A DNA stretch of 24,613 nucleotides, taken from contig JAWXCH010000341.1 of the NCBI GenBank assembly GCA_034440595.1, forward strand, positions 1 through 24,613, written 5' to 3'. Positions 1-7,279 of the stretch are shown here, piece after piece (position 1 is the first letter of the stretch; each line of letters begins with the position of its first letter). The position numbers and the translations under genes are program-made. Below the pieces are notes generated by a model. That model saw nothing but the letters and a program-made list of their open reading frames with translations. It did not search any database and had not been told where the DNA came from. This DNA comes from JAWXCH01 sp034440595 (GTDB lineage Bacteria; Planctomycetota; Planctomycetia; Pirellulales; JALHPA01).

Positions 1-109
1 CCGTTACCTCTGGCGCAATAGAGAGTTGCGCTATCGGCTCGGCCCTCGTCCACCATAGCCAGCCGATCGCCAGACCACACAGCGCGAAGATAGGAAAGAT
101 GGTCTTCAT
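1..109 (-). CDS. N-terminus of an exported or membrane-anchored protein, cut by the window edge
   Basis: The minus strand reads from an ATG at 109 to the window edge without a stop, giving 36 codons. It begins M-K-T-I-F-P-I-F-A-L-C-G-L-A-I-G-W-L-W-W-T-R. One basic residue followed by about 17 hydrophobic residues is a typical signal anchor or signal peptide. I see no clear Shine-Dalgarno sequence. The frame stays open for some distance upstream of the ATG, so the start rests only on the hydrophobic N-terminus. A perfect tandem 9-mer, GGATTTGCC twice at 115-132, lies directly upstream. The gene is divergent from the lipoprotein gene at 423. Function cannot be inferred from so short a piece. 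Confidence 0.4.
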   Translation of the reverse strand, partial: MKTIFPIFALCGLAIGWLWWTRAEPIAQLSIAPEVT

Positions 110-422
110 ATTCGGGATTTGCCGGATTTGCCAAAGAATCGCGTTGTAGCAGGCCGAACTTACCCTCAGTGGCTCACACTTGCGCGATTCAATATCGTGC
201 CACGCCGAGCAGATTTTCGCCCTGATGCGGTTCACGCATGCTGGCATCTGCTTGAAAGGTGGGGGTCGCATTTTAGGCCGGTTTAACCAACTGGTCCACA
301 GCAGTTGTCTTTGTCGTATACCTGCCGGCTCCCGCAAGCCGACATGTTGACCGAAACTATTTTCCGAAAAGACGGCGATCGGTGCAGTCGCCGGCCCAAA
401 ACGCTGTTTAGGGGGGATTCGC
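110..422. promoter_or_regulatory. Divergent intergenic region upstream of the exported-protein operon
   Basis: This stretch separates the divergent start at 109 from the plus-strand start at 423. It holds the tandem 9-mer at 115-132. It also holds a weak sigma70-like pair, TCCACA at 295-300 and TATACC at 317-322, with 16 bases between. A run of six G at 411-416, shortly before the ATG at 423, serves as ribosome binding site. I see no RNA gene. The promoter is tentative. Confidence 0.25.
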
Positions 423-1646
423 ATGAATCGTCGATTGAAATTTGCAATGCTGCTCATGGCCGCGGCCGTCACAGCACCGGGCTGCAGGTTTTCCCTGCCG
501 CACAACTCCATTACGGGCTACGACTCGCATCTGAGTCAACACCGTCCGCTGATTCAGAAAAAGCAGAACGTCCTGCCACCGGCACCAATGCTGGCGGAAC
601 CAGGACCTGGCGTCGGTGGACCTGGACCAGGGGTACTTGCTCCTGCACCGGGCGCTGTCATGGTGTTTGGTCTGACCTCACAGGTTGGATTTATTGGTGC
701 AGATGGCATGAAGGTCGCCTGGGACGTGACCGGGCCAGGGCTATTTGACAGCGAGGCACTAATTGTGCCCGGTCGCTATAACTTTGGTCAGGGGGCGATC
801 TATCGCCTGAAGTTGACCGATATTCCAAATCGTCCCGGCGTGGAGCTGTATCCAACGATGGAAATTGCTCCGGCGATGCCTCGCACCGAGGCCTATCTGG
901 CTCACAACTTCATCCCGTTTCAGTTGACGGATGAAGACTTTGATCAGGTACTGTCCGGCAACTTTGTGACCAAAGTGCTCTATCTACCGGATGCCGAACA
1001 TCAAGAATTGGCACTCGCCGGCGTTGAAACATTGGTTAGCACACGGCTCGATCCGGGTGTCGATCCAATTGTCGAAGCCGATCGCAAGGGTTCCATCATG
1101 GCGATTATCCGCCTTGGTAATAAGGATCTGCAAACCGCCGGTGGTGCAGGCCCAGGCGGTGCTTACATGCCCGTGGGTGGGCTGGGTGCCCCGGGTGTTG
1201 GTGGCACGCCCGGTTTGCCAGGGAGCGGGCCGGGTGGAAATTGCGATCCAAGTGCTGGTGGCCCTGGCGCGCCAGGAATGCCGGGCTATGTCGCGGGCGT
1301 GACAACTCCGATGTACGGAATGCCAATCACTGGCACTCCGATTGGGTTGCCAGGACCGGCGCATATTCCGCTGGGAGTTCCAGCCGGTTTGCAGGCACAC
1401 GTCATGCGTAATCGCACGCATCACCACATTCCTGCACCGACCGCTAAGTTGACGATCGACGTGAAGCAGAAGCCAGGTCTGAGCTATCCGAAATCGCCGC
1501 ATCATGTGCGGATTGTCGAATCGCAGGATCTGACTCCAATGGTCTTCCGTCAGCCGGATGAAGCAGCCTGCCAAACAGTACCGGGTGCCTCTGGCGGTGC
1601 CTCATGCACTGACGGAAACTGCGAACCGTCCTACGACGCTCCGTAG
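423..1646 (+). CDS. Predicted lipoprotein with collagen-like Gly/Pro tract; paralogous core shared with the next gene
   Basis: 407 residues. The N-terminus M-N-R-R-L-K-F followed by a hydrophobic stretch ending A-P-G-C is a bacterial lipoprotein signal with Cys21 as the likely lipidated residue. Residues about 55-80 are Gly/Pro/Ala-rich. A folded core follows at about 113-236, with the landmarks YRLKLTDI, ELYPTMEI, FVTKVLYL and MAIIRLG. Residues about 240-290 are rich in Gly-X-Y-like triplets such as GAPGMPG. The C-terminus has a His cluster (THHHIP) and four Cys. The core recurs in the gene at 1778 with the same order of motifs, so the two are paralogues. The start is supported by a G-run ribosome site. 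No enzymatic motif is visible. A structural cell-envelope role is my inference; I do not recognise a named family. Confidence 0.8.
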   Translation: MNRRLKFAMLLMAAAVTAPGCRFSLPHNSITGYDSHLSQHRPLIQKKQNVLPPAPMLAEPGPGVGGPGPGVLAPAPGAVMVFGLTSQVGFIGADGMKVAWDVTGPGLFDSEALIVPGRYNFGQGAIYRLKLTDIPNRPGVELYPTMEIAPAMPRTEAYLAHNFIPFQLTDEDFDQVLSGNFVTKVLYLPDAEHQELALAGVETLVSTRLDPGVDPIVEADRKGSIMAIIRLGNKDLQTAGGAGPGGAYMPVGGLGAPGVGGTPGLPGSGPGGNCDPSAGGPGAPGMPGYVAGVTTPMYGMPITGTPIGLPGPAHIPLGVPAGLQAHVMRNRTHHHIPAPTAKLTIDVKQKPGLSYPKSPHHVRIVESQDLTPMVFRQPDEAACQTVPGASGGASCTDGNCEPSYDAP

Positions 1647-1664
1647 TTGAAACGCAAACACAAT

Positions 1665-1705
1665 CCTCTTCAGCGAGAGGTTCGCCTCTCGCTGAAGAGG
1701 TTGTT
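1665..1705 (+). terminator. Perfect 16-bp stem with TTCG loop; terminator or processing hairpin
   Basis: CCTCTTCAGCGAGAGG at 1665-1680 pairs perfectly with 1685-1700 around the tetraloop TTCG. The following bases, TTGTTATCT, are only moderately T-rich. It lies 18 bases after the first lipoprotein gene's stop and about 77 bases before the next start. It could terminate, attenuate, or protect the 3' end of the first message. The stem is certain; its function is inferred. Confidence 0.65.
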
Positions 1706-1777
1706 ATCTCAACGGACGCTATGATTTGCGTCTCAATTATCACTGTCTCTTATCTGTTCTCCAGACTAAGAATCATC

Positions 1778-2815
1778 ATGTACACGTTTCACCGTCAAAT
1801 TGCCTGCCGTCTGCTGATCTGCATCGGCACCAGTCTGGCGGCGGTGAATGTATATGGACAATCACCGAAGGTTCACTACCAACATGCCGGCGCACTTCCG
1901 CCAGGGGCTGTTGGTGCCAATCAACTGCTTCGTGGGGGGCCGCTCCCTGGTTACTTTCAGCCGGTCGAGATCAAAGCACCGGCCGGTGCGCAGGTTTCGC
2001 TAGCGATTAACCAGCAGTTCACGCAACCGCAGGCGAATCCTTTTAAGGTCGGCCTGCTGATTGCACCGGTCTATCGGCTGCGCGTGACCAACATTCATTT
2101 GCAGCCAGGGGCCGAAGTCTATCCGACGATCGAAATAATCAATCGATTGTATTCACCGGTTGGAGAGGAATTTCGCTTTCCCATCCCAATCGAACTGACG
2201 CAAGCCGATCTGGAACTGGCACTGGACGGCAAGTTTGTCACGCGCGTCATCTACCTTGAGAATCCGCATACGGCATTGCCGATTGCTCAGGATGCCAAGG
2301 AATCGCAACAGTATTTTGAAGTCCGCGCGACCGACGATCCGTTGGCGGTTGCCGATCAACTTGGTCGCCCAATGGCCATCTTGCGAATTGGTGGCAGATT
2401 GCCCGACGCTGCCGGCCCAGACGAAAAATTTATGTACGGTTCGCCAATGCTGCTCGTGCCACGTGGGCTGAAACTTTGGCCAACGGATGAAGACCGGCAA
2501 TCGATATCGAAACTGCCGACCGATGTTGCGGCGGGCGATGTTCGGCAGGCGTTTCAGCCGGACATGCGGCCGACTGATGTTGCCAGTGCCAACGCCAGTG
2601 ATTCATCTCCATTCTCACAGACGCATTCTCGGTACGTTAGTGACGCGACGGTCATGCATTCAACTCCCGATGTGCCCGTTCCGCGCGGTTTGAAAGCGCC
2701 GGCTCCAGTGGTGCCAGGACCGCTGGTGCAAAGAATCGGCACCGTTTCTAAGGACACCGCTGCTAGGGACACCGCCAATCCAGTCGCAGCATCCGCTTCG
2801 ATCAGCGACGAGTAG
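1778..2815 (+). CDS. Predicted secreted protein, paralogue of the preceding lipoprotein core
   Basis: 345 residues from the ATG at 1778. An in-frame ATG exists at 1721, but 1778 gives a proper signal peptide (M-Y-T-F-H-R-Q then a hydrophobic stretch ending near V-Y-G-Q), so I prefer it. The ribosome site is weak. Residues about 88-209 match the core of the upstream gene: YRLRVTNI, EVYPTIEI, FVTRVIYL and MAILRIG against YRLKLTDI, ELYPTMEI, FVTKVLYL and MAIIRLG. The C-terminal third is a Pro/Ser/Thr/Ala-rich, probably disordered tail. There is no lipobox, so this paralogue is probably secreted or periplasmic rather than lipid-anchored. Its stop is 11 bases before the next gene, implying cotranscription. 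Function unknown; an envelope or extracellular structural role is inferred. Confidence 0.75.
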   Translation: MYTFHRQIACRLLICIGTSLAAVNVYGQSPKVHYQHAGALPPGAVGANQLLRGGPLPGYFQPVEIKAPAGAQVSLAINQQFTQPQANPFKVGLLIAPVYRLRVTNIHLQPGAEVYPTIEIINRLYSPVGEEFRFPIPIELTQADLELALDGKFVTRVIYLENPHTALPIAQDAKESQQYFEVRATDDPLAVADQLGRPMAILRIGGRLPDAAGPDEKFMYGSPMLLVPRGLKLWPTDEDRQSISKLPTDVAAGDVRQAFQPDMRPTDVASANASDSSPFSQTHSRYVSDATVMHSTPDVPVPRGLKAPAPVVPGPLVQRIGTVSKDTAARDTANPVAASASISDE

Positions 2816-2826
2816 GAACCATACAC

Positions 2827-4113
2827 ATGAAATCCTCCATTCGATCCACGACATTCTGGATGCAAGCGCTGCTGATCGCCAGCAGTTCTGTGCTGCTATG
2901 CTCGTGCCGAGGCGCAGTGGATGGAGCACGCATGGGTGGCACTTCGTATGGTGCCGCGATGCAAGAAGGGATGCCAACCGATTTTGGTCCTGGTATGGCC
3001 GCTGGTGGAATGGCAACAAGCGGCATGGCACCGGGCGGAATGTTACCGCCGACAGCCTACACGGGCCACTCCGAGGATGGATACACAACGCCAGGTGCCT
3101 TGCCCGGCTACGTCGATACTGGCGAACCGGTTGTCCCAGTGGCTGGCCCTCCGTTACCGGCAACGATGATCGCTCCGTGGCGTCCACCTGGAATCAAAGG
3201 CCCTTGGCCGCAGGATGAGTTCCTGTTTGATGGCGGCGATCATGGCGGCAAGGTGATCGTTCGCGACGACTGGCGCGTCGATGGCTTGGATCTTGAAGAC
3301 ACAGTAGCCCATTACGACACTCTCGATGGTCGCACTATTGTCACTCCGTCGAACCGCGTCTGTCTATATGCTCCACGCTTTGCAGCCGTCCGCAAAGTGG
3401 ATGGCCTCTTCGAGGATGAACAGCTTGCCAAAGTCGGAGGAGTGCTCCAACCGATTGCAATCGTCAGAATGGACGAAGCTAACCGTGTAAACACCGCGCT
3501 GCAACCAATCCAGGTGCTGGCGGATACCGCTGGACGACCCCCCGTTGTGGCGCGTATTAATGAATTTCCGACGTATGACAAAATCGCCCTCTTGCCATTC
3601 TCATTCACAGGTCGCTTGAAGGCCTACGAAGATTTTTCGATCATTCGGATCGGGGTGATGGAAGAGTCTGAAAAGCCTTTCATAGCTAAGAGCGTCGAAG
3701 CGGCCATTCAGTGGACACACAACCAGGCGGTTCAGGTCATCATCGATGGCAAGGCAGCACACGAAGACACTGGCACGAAAAAGTTGCAATCCGTCTATCG
3801 AGTCGATCTGCCAGACAATCCCAAACTGCGCGTCTGCAAAGTGGCCTCCACGCCAACTGCGCGGCCAGGAGAAATTGTCGAGTTCACGCTTCGCTTTGAC
3901 AACATAGGAGATCAAACGATCGGCAATGTCACGCTGGTCGATAATCTGACCACGCGGTTGGAATACGTCCCCAACACCGCGCGTTCCAGTGTCGAGGCGA
4001 ATTTCTCCGTCGAACCCAATCAGGGGAATTCGCTGATTCTGCGCTGGGAAATTGTCAAACCTCTGGCCCCCGGCGAAGGTGGGCTGGTGCGATTTGACTG
4101 CCGCGTGCGATAA
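2827..4113 (+). CDS. Predicted lipoprotein with C-terminal DUF11 domain
   Basis: 428 residues. The N-terminus has a basic start, a hydrophobic segment and S-V-L-L-C-S-C-R, consistent with a lipoprotein signal (candidate Cys at about 26 or 28). Residues about 35-75 are Gly/Met-rich low complexity (repeated GGMA/SGMAPGGM type). The middle, about 115-330, is a folded region I do not recognise. Residues about 333-428 match the DUF11 beta-sandwich repeat: a start like T-P-T-A-R-P-G-E-I-V-E-F-T, then N-I-G-D-Q, V-D-N-L and a final L-A-P-G-E-G. DUF11 is common in bacterial surface and adhesive proteins. The start is 11 bases after the preceding stop with AGGAA just upstream. Together the three genes look like an operon for envelope-associated proteins. 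Confidence 0.8.
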   Translation: MKSSIRSTTFWMQALLIASSSVLLCSCRGAVDGARMGGTSYGAAMQEGMPTDFGPGMAAGGMATSGMAPGGMLPPTAYTGHSEDGYTTPGALPGYVDTGEPVVPVAGPPLPATMIAPWRPPGIKGPWPQDEFLFDGGDHGGKVIVRDDWRVDGLDLEDTVAHYDTLDGRTIVTPSNRVCLYAPRFAAVRKVDGLFEDEQLAKVGGVLQPIAIVRMDEANRVNTALQPIQVLADTAGRPPVVARINEFPTYDKIALLPFSFTGRLKAYEDFSIIRIGVMEESEKPFIAKSVEAAIQWTHNQAVQVIIDGKAAHEDTGTKKLQSVYRVDLPDNPKLRVCKVASTPTARPGEIVEFTLRFDNIGDQTIGNVTLVDNLTTRLEYVPNTARSSVEANFSVEPNQGNSLILRWEIVKPLAPGEGGLVRFDCRVR

Positions 4114-4127
4114 TCGTCACGCTCGAC

Positions 4128-4147
4128 TGTGTGCCACTGGCTCACTG
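4128..4147 (+). repeat. Dispersed repeat family A, copy 1 (just after a stop codon)
   Basis: TGTGTGCCACTGGCTCACTG begins 14 bases after the stop of the DUF11 lipoprotein gene and has the same orientation as that gene. Related copies occur at 6866, 9548, 9601 (inverted) and 21569 (inverted). Confidence 0.7.
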
Positions 4148-4190
4148 TTGCCTTTCGCTCACTGTTGCCTCTCGCTCCGCGAAAGAGCAT
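4143..4190 (+). repeat. 17-bp tandem duplication running into a family D hairpin
   Basis: Two direct 17-bp units at 4143-4159 and 4160-4176 differ at one base (CACTGTTGCCTTTCGCT against CACTGTTGCCTCTCGCT). The second runs into CCGCGAAAGAG, allowing CTTTCG-type pairing with the complementary GAAAG. Similar CTTTCG...CGAAAG hairpins occur at 4243 and 14534. Confidence 0.6.
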
Positions 4191-4242
4191 TGGCACCGTC
4201 CTTGACATCGCTCCACTCCAGATCACTCCGCACGTAAGCGTC

Positions 4243-4259
4243 CTTTCACGGAGTGAAAG
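4243..4259 (+). promoter_or_regulatory. Hairpin containing the likely ribosome binding site of the EamA gene
   Basis: CTTTCAC at 4243-4249 pairs with GTGAAAG at 4253-4259 around GGA. The only SD-like bases (GGAG, 4250-4253) upstream of the ATG at 4269 lie in the loop and first stem base. Folding could affect initiation. The pairing is visible; regulation is inferred. Confidence 0.4.
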
Positions 4260-4268
4260 ACGACACCA

Positions 4269-5189
4269 ATGCCGTACCTGATCTTTGCCGTTGTCTGCGC
4301 GATCTGGGGAGCTAGCTTTATCCTGATGAAGAAGGCCGGCTTGGTCTTCAACTCGATTGACATCGGCGTCTGGCGAGTTGTCGGCGGAGCAGCAGTACTC
4401 GTTCTGATAGCAGTTGCCACCGGTCGCCGCTGGCGTGTTGAACGGCGATATCTCGGTTGGCTAGTTCTGGCCGCCTTGATCAGCTATGCCTGGCCATATT
4501 CGATCCAGCCCTATCTGGTAACTCGCCATGGCAGCGGCTTCATCGGCATGACGGTCAGTTTTACTCCGCTACTAACGGTGCTCGTTGGAATACCAATGCT
4601 GGGGATCTACCCCTCCGCGCGACAGGTAGTTGGAGTGCTTGGTGGATTGTTCTTTCTGGGCCTGATCATGGCCGATGGACTCTCGCGCGATGTTCCCTGG
4701 TATGACCTGTTGTTGGCGATCAGTGTTCCGGCCTGCTATGCAGTCGGTAACAGTCTCATTCGTCGGCGACTGGCCAATGAGCCGGCGCTTGCGTTAACTG
4801 CCAGTGCCTTGGCATTCACCGGCATGGTGCTAATTCCGCTAGCCGCGTTTGCCCCACTTGTGCGACCGGATGCTGCCGCGCACACAGGCGCGACTTGGAC
4901 AATTGCCATCGTTTCGAGCGTCGTTTTAGGTACACTAGGAACCGGGCTGGCGACCTACCTGTTCAATCGCCTGATCCAGGAGCAAGGACCGCTGTTTGCA
5001 GGAATGGTGACGTACGTTGTGCCGATCGGTGCCTTGATCTGGGGCTGGGCCGATACTGAGGTCGTTACGCCACTTCAGATCATTGCACTGGCAGGTGTGC
5101 TGGTTATGGTCGCGGTGGTGCAGTACGGTGCGGCGGTAAAACCAGCCGACTCTTCTGCCCTGCCCCATAGCGGTGATGAAATCGTTTAG
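4269..5189 (+). CDS. EamA/DMT-family inner-membrane transporter
   Basis: 306 residues, the usual length for a ten-helix member of the drug/metabolite transporter superfamily. It starts M-P-Y-L-I-F-A-V-V-C-A-I-W-G-A-S-F-I, the typical first-helix EamA signature with an internal W-G-A-S-F. Hydrophobic segments run through both halves, consistent with two EamA repeats. The second repeat includes L-G-T-G-L-A-T-Y-L-F-N-R and the family-typical Y-V-V-P-I-G-A close to the last helices. The likely role is export of small metabolites or amino-acid derivatives across the inner membrane. The substrate cannot be read from the sequence. It lies 155 bases after the lipoprotein operon across repeats, so it is probably a separate unit. 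An aminotransferase follows 44 bases downstream, so the two may be cotranscribed. Confidence 0.9.
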   Translation: MPYLIFAVVCAIWGASFILMKKAGLVFNSIDIGVWRVVGGAAVLVLIAVATGRRWRVERRYLGWLVLAALISYAWPYSIQPYLVTRHGSGFIGMTVSFTPLLTVLVGIPMLGIYPSARQVVGVLGGLFFLGLIMADGLSRDVPWYDLLLAISVPACYAVGNSLIRRRLANEPALALTASALAFTGMVLIPLAAFAPLVRPDAAAHTGATWTIAIVSSVVLGTLGTGLATYLFNRLIQEQGPLFAGMVTYVVPIGALIWGWADTEVVTPLQIIALAGVLVMVAVVQYGAAVKPADSSALPHSGDEIV

Positions 5190-5233
5190 GTTGATGGACT
5201 TGTCATTGAGAACTCTATTCAGGCTGTTTAGAT

Positions 5234-6364
5234 ATGTCGCATCCGTGGATTTCTGATCGTGCAATGTCGTTCGACGCCTCCGGCATTCGCAAAGTGTTCG
5301 AGTTGGCGAGTAAAATGACCGATCCGATCAATCTTTCGATCGGCCAGCCCGATTTTGACGTTCCGCCCGCTGCGCGGCAGGCCGCCATCGACGCTATCGG
5401 TAGCAAGAAAAATGCCTACGCCATGACGCAGGGCATTGCCCCGCTGCGGGAGAAGTTGCAACAACAGGTGCAAGCCGAGTTTCAGCACGCCGATCGTTCG
5501 CTATTCATAACCAGTGGCACCAGTGGCGGATTACTGCTGGCCATGATGGCGATGGTCAATCCGGGTGATGAAGTGATCGTGTTTGATCCCTGCTTTGTCA
5601 TGTACGAGCCGCTGATCAAGCTGGTGCATGGCACGCCAGTGGTGATCGACACCTATCCTGACTTCAAAATTGACGCCGAAAAAGTTCGCGCGGCAATCAC
5701 TCCAAAAACCAAACTGATTTTGTTCAACAGCCCCGCCAATCCGACTGGCTATGCGGCCAGCGAGGACGAAGTCCGGGCCATTGCCAAAGTAGCGGCCGAG
5801 AACAACGTCGCCTTGCTGAGCGACGAAATCTATCGGATGTTCTGCTACGACAAGCCACATGTTTCACCGGCCAAATACAACGACCAGACACTGGTCATCG
5901 ACGGTTTTTCCAAGTCGTATGCCATGACCGGCTGGCGTGTCGGCTGGGCACACGGCCCGAGCGAGATCATCGAGCAGATGCTGAAGGTCCAGCAGTATTC
6001 GTTTGTCTGCGCGCCGCAGCCGTTTCAATGGGGAGCAGTCGAAGCGATGGATATCGACATGCAGGTCCACATCGATGAATACCGGCAGAAGCGCGATCGC
6101 ATCGTCGCAGGCCTGCGCGATTGCTACGAACTGGCTACTCCTGGTGGTGCATTCTATGCATTTCCCGAGGTGCCGCTTGGGCCGCAGTACCCGTGGAAAA
6201 ATGCCAACGAATTTGTGCTCAAGGCCATTGAGAATCAGTTGCTGATCATCCCCGGCAAGATTTTCAGCCACCGAGATACACACATTCGCATCTCTTACGC
6301 GGCCACGAACCAGACGATCGATCGAGGGATCGAAGTCCTGCGTCGGATGGCCAAAGCAAAGTAG
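5234..6364 (+). CDS. Class I/II PLP-dependent aminotransferase
   Basis: 376 residues, normal for the aspartate-aminotransferase-like (fold type I) family. N-terminal substrate-region motif L-S-I-G-Q-P-D-F; cofactor-phosphate region S-G-T-S-G-G near residue 94; N169 in N-P-T-G; D197 and Y200 in S-D-E-I-Y; the Schiff-base lysine K227 in F-S-K-S-Y-A-M-T-G-W-R; and the C-terminal Arg motif in H-I-R-I-S-Y-A. All catalytic residues are present. It transfers amino groups between an amino acid and a 2-oxo acid in the cytosol; the exact substrate is not decidable here. The subgroup resembles bacterial Asp or aromatic aminotransferases. There is no clear SD before the ATG. It follows the EamA gene at 44 bases on the same strand and may be cotranscribed. 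Confidence 0.92.
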   Translation: MSHPWISDRAMSFDASGIRKVFELASKMTDPINLSIGQPDFDVPPAARQAAIDAIGSKKNAYAMTQGIAPLREKLQQQVQAEFQHADRSLFITSGTSGGLLLAMMAMVNPGDEVIVFDPCFVMYEPLIKLVHGTPVVIDTYPDFKIDAEKVRAAITPKTKLILFNSPANPTGYAASEDEVRAIAKVAAENNVALLSDEIYRMFCYDKPHVSPAKYNDQTLVIDGFSKSYAMTGWRVGWAHGPSEIIEQMLKVQQYSFVCAPQPFQWGAVEAMDIDMQVHIDEYRQKRDRIVAGLRDCYELATPGGAFYAFPEVPLGPQYPWKNANEFVLKAIENQLLIIPGKIFSHRDTHIRISYAATNQTIDRGIEVLRRMAKAK

Positions 6365-6423
6365 CTCATTGATCGTCGCGATTGCGTCGATTGGTGTCAG
6401 TTTGTGCGATGTTTTGCGGCTTT

Positions 6424-6451
6424 CTGTCCATCTCTGGACAGGTGCTATAGT
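6424..6451 (+). promoter_or_regulatory. Perfect palindrome abutting a -10-like box upstream of the YbjQ gene
   Basis: CTGTCCA at 6424-6430 and TGGACAG at 6435-6441 form a perfect 7-bp inverted repeat with spacer TCTC. TATAGT, a good -10 box, lies at 6446-6451, about 69 bases before the start at 6520. A palindrome overlapping the -35 position is a plausible operator; the binding factor is unknown. Confidence 0.4.
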
Positions 6452-6519
6452 TGAGTGCGTGCATGCCGATGTGCGCCACCCGATAGCTCAACAAAACTCT
6501 ACGCACCAGCGAGGCTCGC

Positions 6520-6858
6520 ATGTCCATGTTTGTTACGACCACGTTCACCATCGAGAAACACGAAATCGTGTCGTACCTGGGAATAGTTCGCGGAATCATC
6601 GTTCGCGCTCCAACCATTTCGCAAGGATTTATGGGCGGGCTGAAGAGCATTGTCGGCGGTCACATTGGTGCCTACACCGAGATGTGCGAGCAGGCCAGAC
6701 AGCAGGCCTATGAGGTGATGCTCGATCATGCGCAGCAATTGGGGGCCAATGCGATCATCGGCATGAACTATGAGTCGGCCGATGTTGGCTCTCAAGGAGC
6801 CGCGACCGAGGTCCTCTGCTATGGCACTGCCGTCGTCGTTAGGCCAATTCAAGAGTAA
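6520..6858 (+). CDS. YbjQ/UPF0145 family protein
   Basis: 112 residues, the normal size for this family (PF01906, sometimes called a putative heavy-metal-binding domain). Typical features are the N-terminal strand with G-I-V-R-G-I-I-V-R-A, the helix with G-G-x-I-G-A-Y-T-E-M-C-E-Q-A-R, and then Q-L-G-A-N-A-I-I-G-M-N-Y-E and a last strand G-T-A-V-V-V. Members form oligomeric beta-sheet rings in solved structures; the biochemical role is not established, so the metal-binding label should not be taken as function. GAGG at 6511 supports the ATG at 6520. It stands alone after the aminotransferase with its own probable promoter, and a family A repeat follows 7 bases after the stop. Confidence 0.9.
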   Translation: MSMFVTTTFTIEKHEIVSYLGIVRGIIVRAPTISQGFMGGLKSIVGGHIGAYTEMCEQARQQAYEVMLDHAQQLGANAIIGMNYESADVGSQGAATEVLCYGTAVVVRPIQE

Positions 6859-6865
6859 CACCGAG

Positions 6866-6890
6866 GTGTGCCAATGGCTCTGCCAGTGCT
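6866..6890 (+). repeat. Dispersed repeat family A, copy 2 (just after a stop codon)
   Basis: GTGTGCCAATGGCTC is followed by TGCCAGTGCT, so the copy can fold on itself (TGGC with GCCA). It starts 7 bases after the YbjQ stop in the gene's orientation. One base differs from the other copies (CCAATGG against CCACTGG). Confidence 0.7.
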
Positions 6891-6928
6891 CATTAGGGGC
6901 AGAGCAATCGAGGCACAATCGTAACCTC

Positions 6929-6967
6929 TAAAAACACCGCGAGCCCGAGATATGCTCTCGGGCTCGC
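6929..6967 (-). terminator. Minus-strand intrinsic terminator downstream of clpX
   Basis: GCGAGCCCGAGA at 6939-6950 pairs perfectly with TCTCGGGCTCGC at 6956-6967 around five bases. On the minus strand the stem is followed by GGTG and five T (6934-6930). There is no T-run on the plus side, so it faces transcripts coming from clpX. It lies over 310 bases beyond the clpX stop. Confidence 0.7.
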
Positions 6968-7279
6968 ATGAATACAGCGCGAACTGGACACCCAGAGACG
7001 ACCGAGGTCGGGTCTGAGCTTGAACGTTACGCGCTTAAGTGTTCGTTGTAGATTGAGGCGGCAGTCAATGACACTCGCCGACAAGCTAACGATCGGGTCT
7101 TCAGCTTGTGTGACTACAGTCAATATTGCGGAAATGCAAGTTAGCGTCTGGCAGAACGGTTCAAACCAGCGTGCTAAATCAATCCACCGTGGATTGCAAC
7201 ATTCGCAGCTAAGCGAAATTGCGCGCCACTGCTTACCTGTTCCGCAAACTCAAACACCGCTTTCCCGCTAGCCTGACGA
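6968..7279 (-). other. Intergenic stretch between clpX stop and its terminator
   Basis: About 310 bases with no convincing gene on either strand. Open frames here are short, lack SD sites and have no recognisable content. The clpX stop codon sits in a small palindrome, GCCTGA-CGA-TCAGGC (7271-7285). If the terminator at 6929 is the clpX terminator, this is an unusually long 3' untranslated region; a processed small RNA is possible. Confidence 0.35.

Noticed and set aside
305..748. Plus-strand frame overlapping the first lipoprotein gene
   Set aside because: Low-complexity Arg/Trp/Thr-rich translation of a Gly/Pro-coding region in another frame; no signal or ribosome site.
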